64,000 nucleotides of DNA from Favolaschia claudopus (taxonomy: Eukaryota > Basidiomycota > Agaricomycetes > Agaricales > Mycenaceae). This document shows, piece by piece, positions 62,950 to 64,000 of this stretch. The stretch spans positions 248,001-312,000 of the forward strand of contig JAWWNJ010000160.1 in assembly GCA_037176885.1 (NCBI GenBank), read 5' to 3'. The position numbers and the translations under genes were made by a program. Every line of letters begins with the position of its first letter. Position 1 is the stretch's first letter. The notes below the pieces were generated by a model. The model was not told the origin of the DNA, searched no databases, and saw only the letters and a list, made by a program, of their open reading frames with translations.

Positions 62950-64000
62950 GCACGTACCCCCATAACGGCGACCTCGTCTTGTCCATCATCTCCTTCCTTC
63001 CCCACCAGCCACGGTTTGAATGAGGGTGTAGCTGGAGGGTACGACTACTCCGCCACCGGTCATCGTTTACCCGGGGAAGGCTACCCTGACGGAGGGGATG
63101 GTATGAGGGGCTCTTCGGAGGCGCCTACCCATCCCGGCGTCGATGATGAAGAACCCCCATACCCCGCTGGAGCGCGTAGCGCCCAGCACGGCAACGTTGG
63201 CAACAACACGCCGCTGCATTCACCGCAGGAGCATACCATGCTCGGGCTAACGCCCGCTCGATACCAAGAGCCCGCTCGATACAATGAGCTAGACGCATAC
63301 AACGCGCACCAGGCTCCGCCTGGTAACGGAATACACCCGTTCGATGTCTACGGTCGAGACGACCCCGATGTCCCAGACCCACCACAGTCCCCCATACTAC
63401 CGGAACCGCCGCCGACGACAAACAACCGCCGCCGTGACGCAAGCACCTTCCCAGGCCCTCCGAACACAAACCCCGGAAGCAAGAAAAACCTTACCAAGGC
63501 GTCCATCAAACTGTCGGCTTTGAATATGAATGGCATGGGCAATCAAAGCCTCTGGCATGTCGACAACAAATGGTATCACCTTTGGCAGGATATCCGTGAA
63601 ACAAAAACAGGTATAATGATAGTCGGAGAAACGCACCTGAATGACCAACGTCATCGCGACATCGAAAACCTGTTCGGACAATGCCTGAGGGTAGAATTCA
63701 CCGCCGACCCTAACGCGCCAACGAGCCGTGCAGGCCTTGCGTTCGTTCTAAACAAAACACTGATTAAAACAGAAAATATTAAAACCCATGAAATCATACC
63801 GGGGAGAGCGATGACAATTGAGATTGAATGGCACGGCGAAAAACCACTCGCCATTCTTGGGGTTTACGCCCCGAACGCCCCTGCAGACACTGCACAATTT
63901 TGGACAGACATCAAGGACTGGTATCGCCGCCATCCCCATGTCGAGAGGCCATCAGCCATGGGCGGGGATACAAACATCGTCGAAGACTCCATTGACCGCC
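62950..64000 (+). CDS. non-LTR retrotransposon ORF, endonuclease domain (partial)
   Basis: The frame is open from 62950 to the window edge (350 codons); the first ATG is 63103 (MRGSSEAPTHPGVDD). The first ~180 codons are Pro/Gly-rich linker. From 63505 an exonuclease-endonuclease-phosphatase domain is readable: IKLSALNMNGMGNQ, TGIMIVGETHLND, SRAGLAFVLNK, LAILGVYAPNAP, SAMGGDTNIVED. This is the AP-endonuclease-like domain that nicks target DNA for LINE insertion. The glutamate of GETHL and the GDTN block are in their expected places. Reverse transcriptase would follow beyond the window. No stop or frameshift is seen in the visible part. Confidence 0.85.

Overview
The window looks like a transposon-dense chromosomal region of a basidiomycete fungus, most likely an agaricomycete. 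The evidence is Ty3/gypsy chromoviruses with a C-terminal chromodomain, Ty1/copia elements with an initiator-Met half-tRNA primer site, a DUF6589-family gene with 46-49 nt GT..AG introns, a LINE, tRNA-derived SINEs and many MITEs. No intact single-copy host gene could be recognised. Nearly all coding sequence is retroelement gag/pol, and the rest is broken by insertions.

Layout. 0.3-2.7 kb is a truncated gypsy pol (RNase H and integrase). 3.0-8.1 kb is a DUF6589-family gene, split by a young 1,725 bp gag-only LTR element (4284-6008, identical-looking 236 bp LTRs, CACCA target duplication) and also frameshifted. 8.4-13.1 kb is a 5'-truncated, frameshifted chromovirus (copy A) with a 526 bp TA-flanked MITE at its stop codon. 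13.1-18.2 kb is mostly non-coding, with a SINE-like sequence, a possible DUF6589-like relic and strong palindromes. 18.2-26.0 kb is a complete gypsy element with 657/660 bp LTRs; its pol is cut by a 187 bp MITE. 26.0-33.5 kb is a cluster of DNA transposons and MITEs, including one 2.36 kb TA-flanked element.

33.6-58.6 kb is the most informative part. Two near-identical 5,901 bp chromoviruses, B (34794-40694, minus) and C (51235-57135, plus), lie in inverted orientation. Neither has matching flanking target duplications of its own, but the four flanks match crosswise: acgac/atggt around B, gtcgt/accat around C. Re-inverting the 10.5 kb segment between them restores three things: both 5-bp duplications, a copia gag ORF now split between 34793 (plus) and 51234 (minus), and a 254 bp LTR with its own TTGGG duplication now split between 40851 and 57136. 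The simplest reading is an inversion by recombination between the two chromoviruses. A mis-assembly through the 5.9 kb repeats would leave the same trace.

58.6-62.3 kb is a degenerate copia element whose protease region is interrupted by a 185 bp solo LTR (AGGCA duplication) and a SINE with a tRNA-like head. 62.95 kb to the right edge is the start of a non-LTR retrotransposon ORF with an AP-endonuclease-like domain, cut by the window end.

These parts do not form a pathway. The region is a layered record of nested insertions, and target duplications allow the order of many events to be read.
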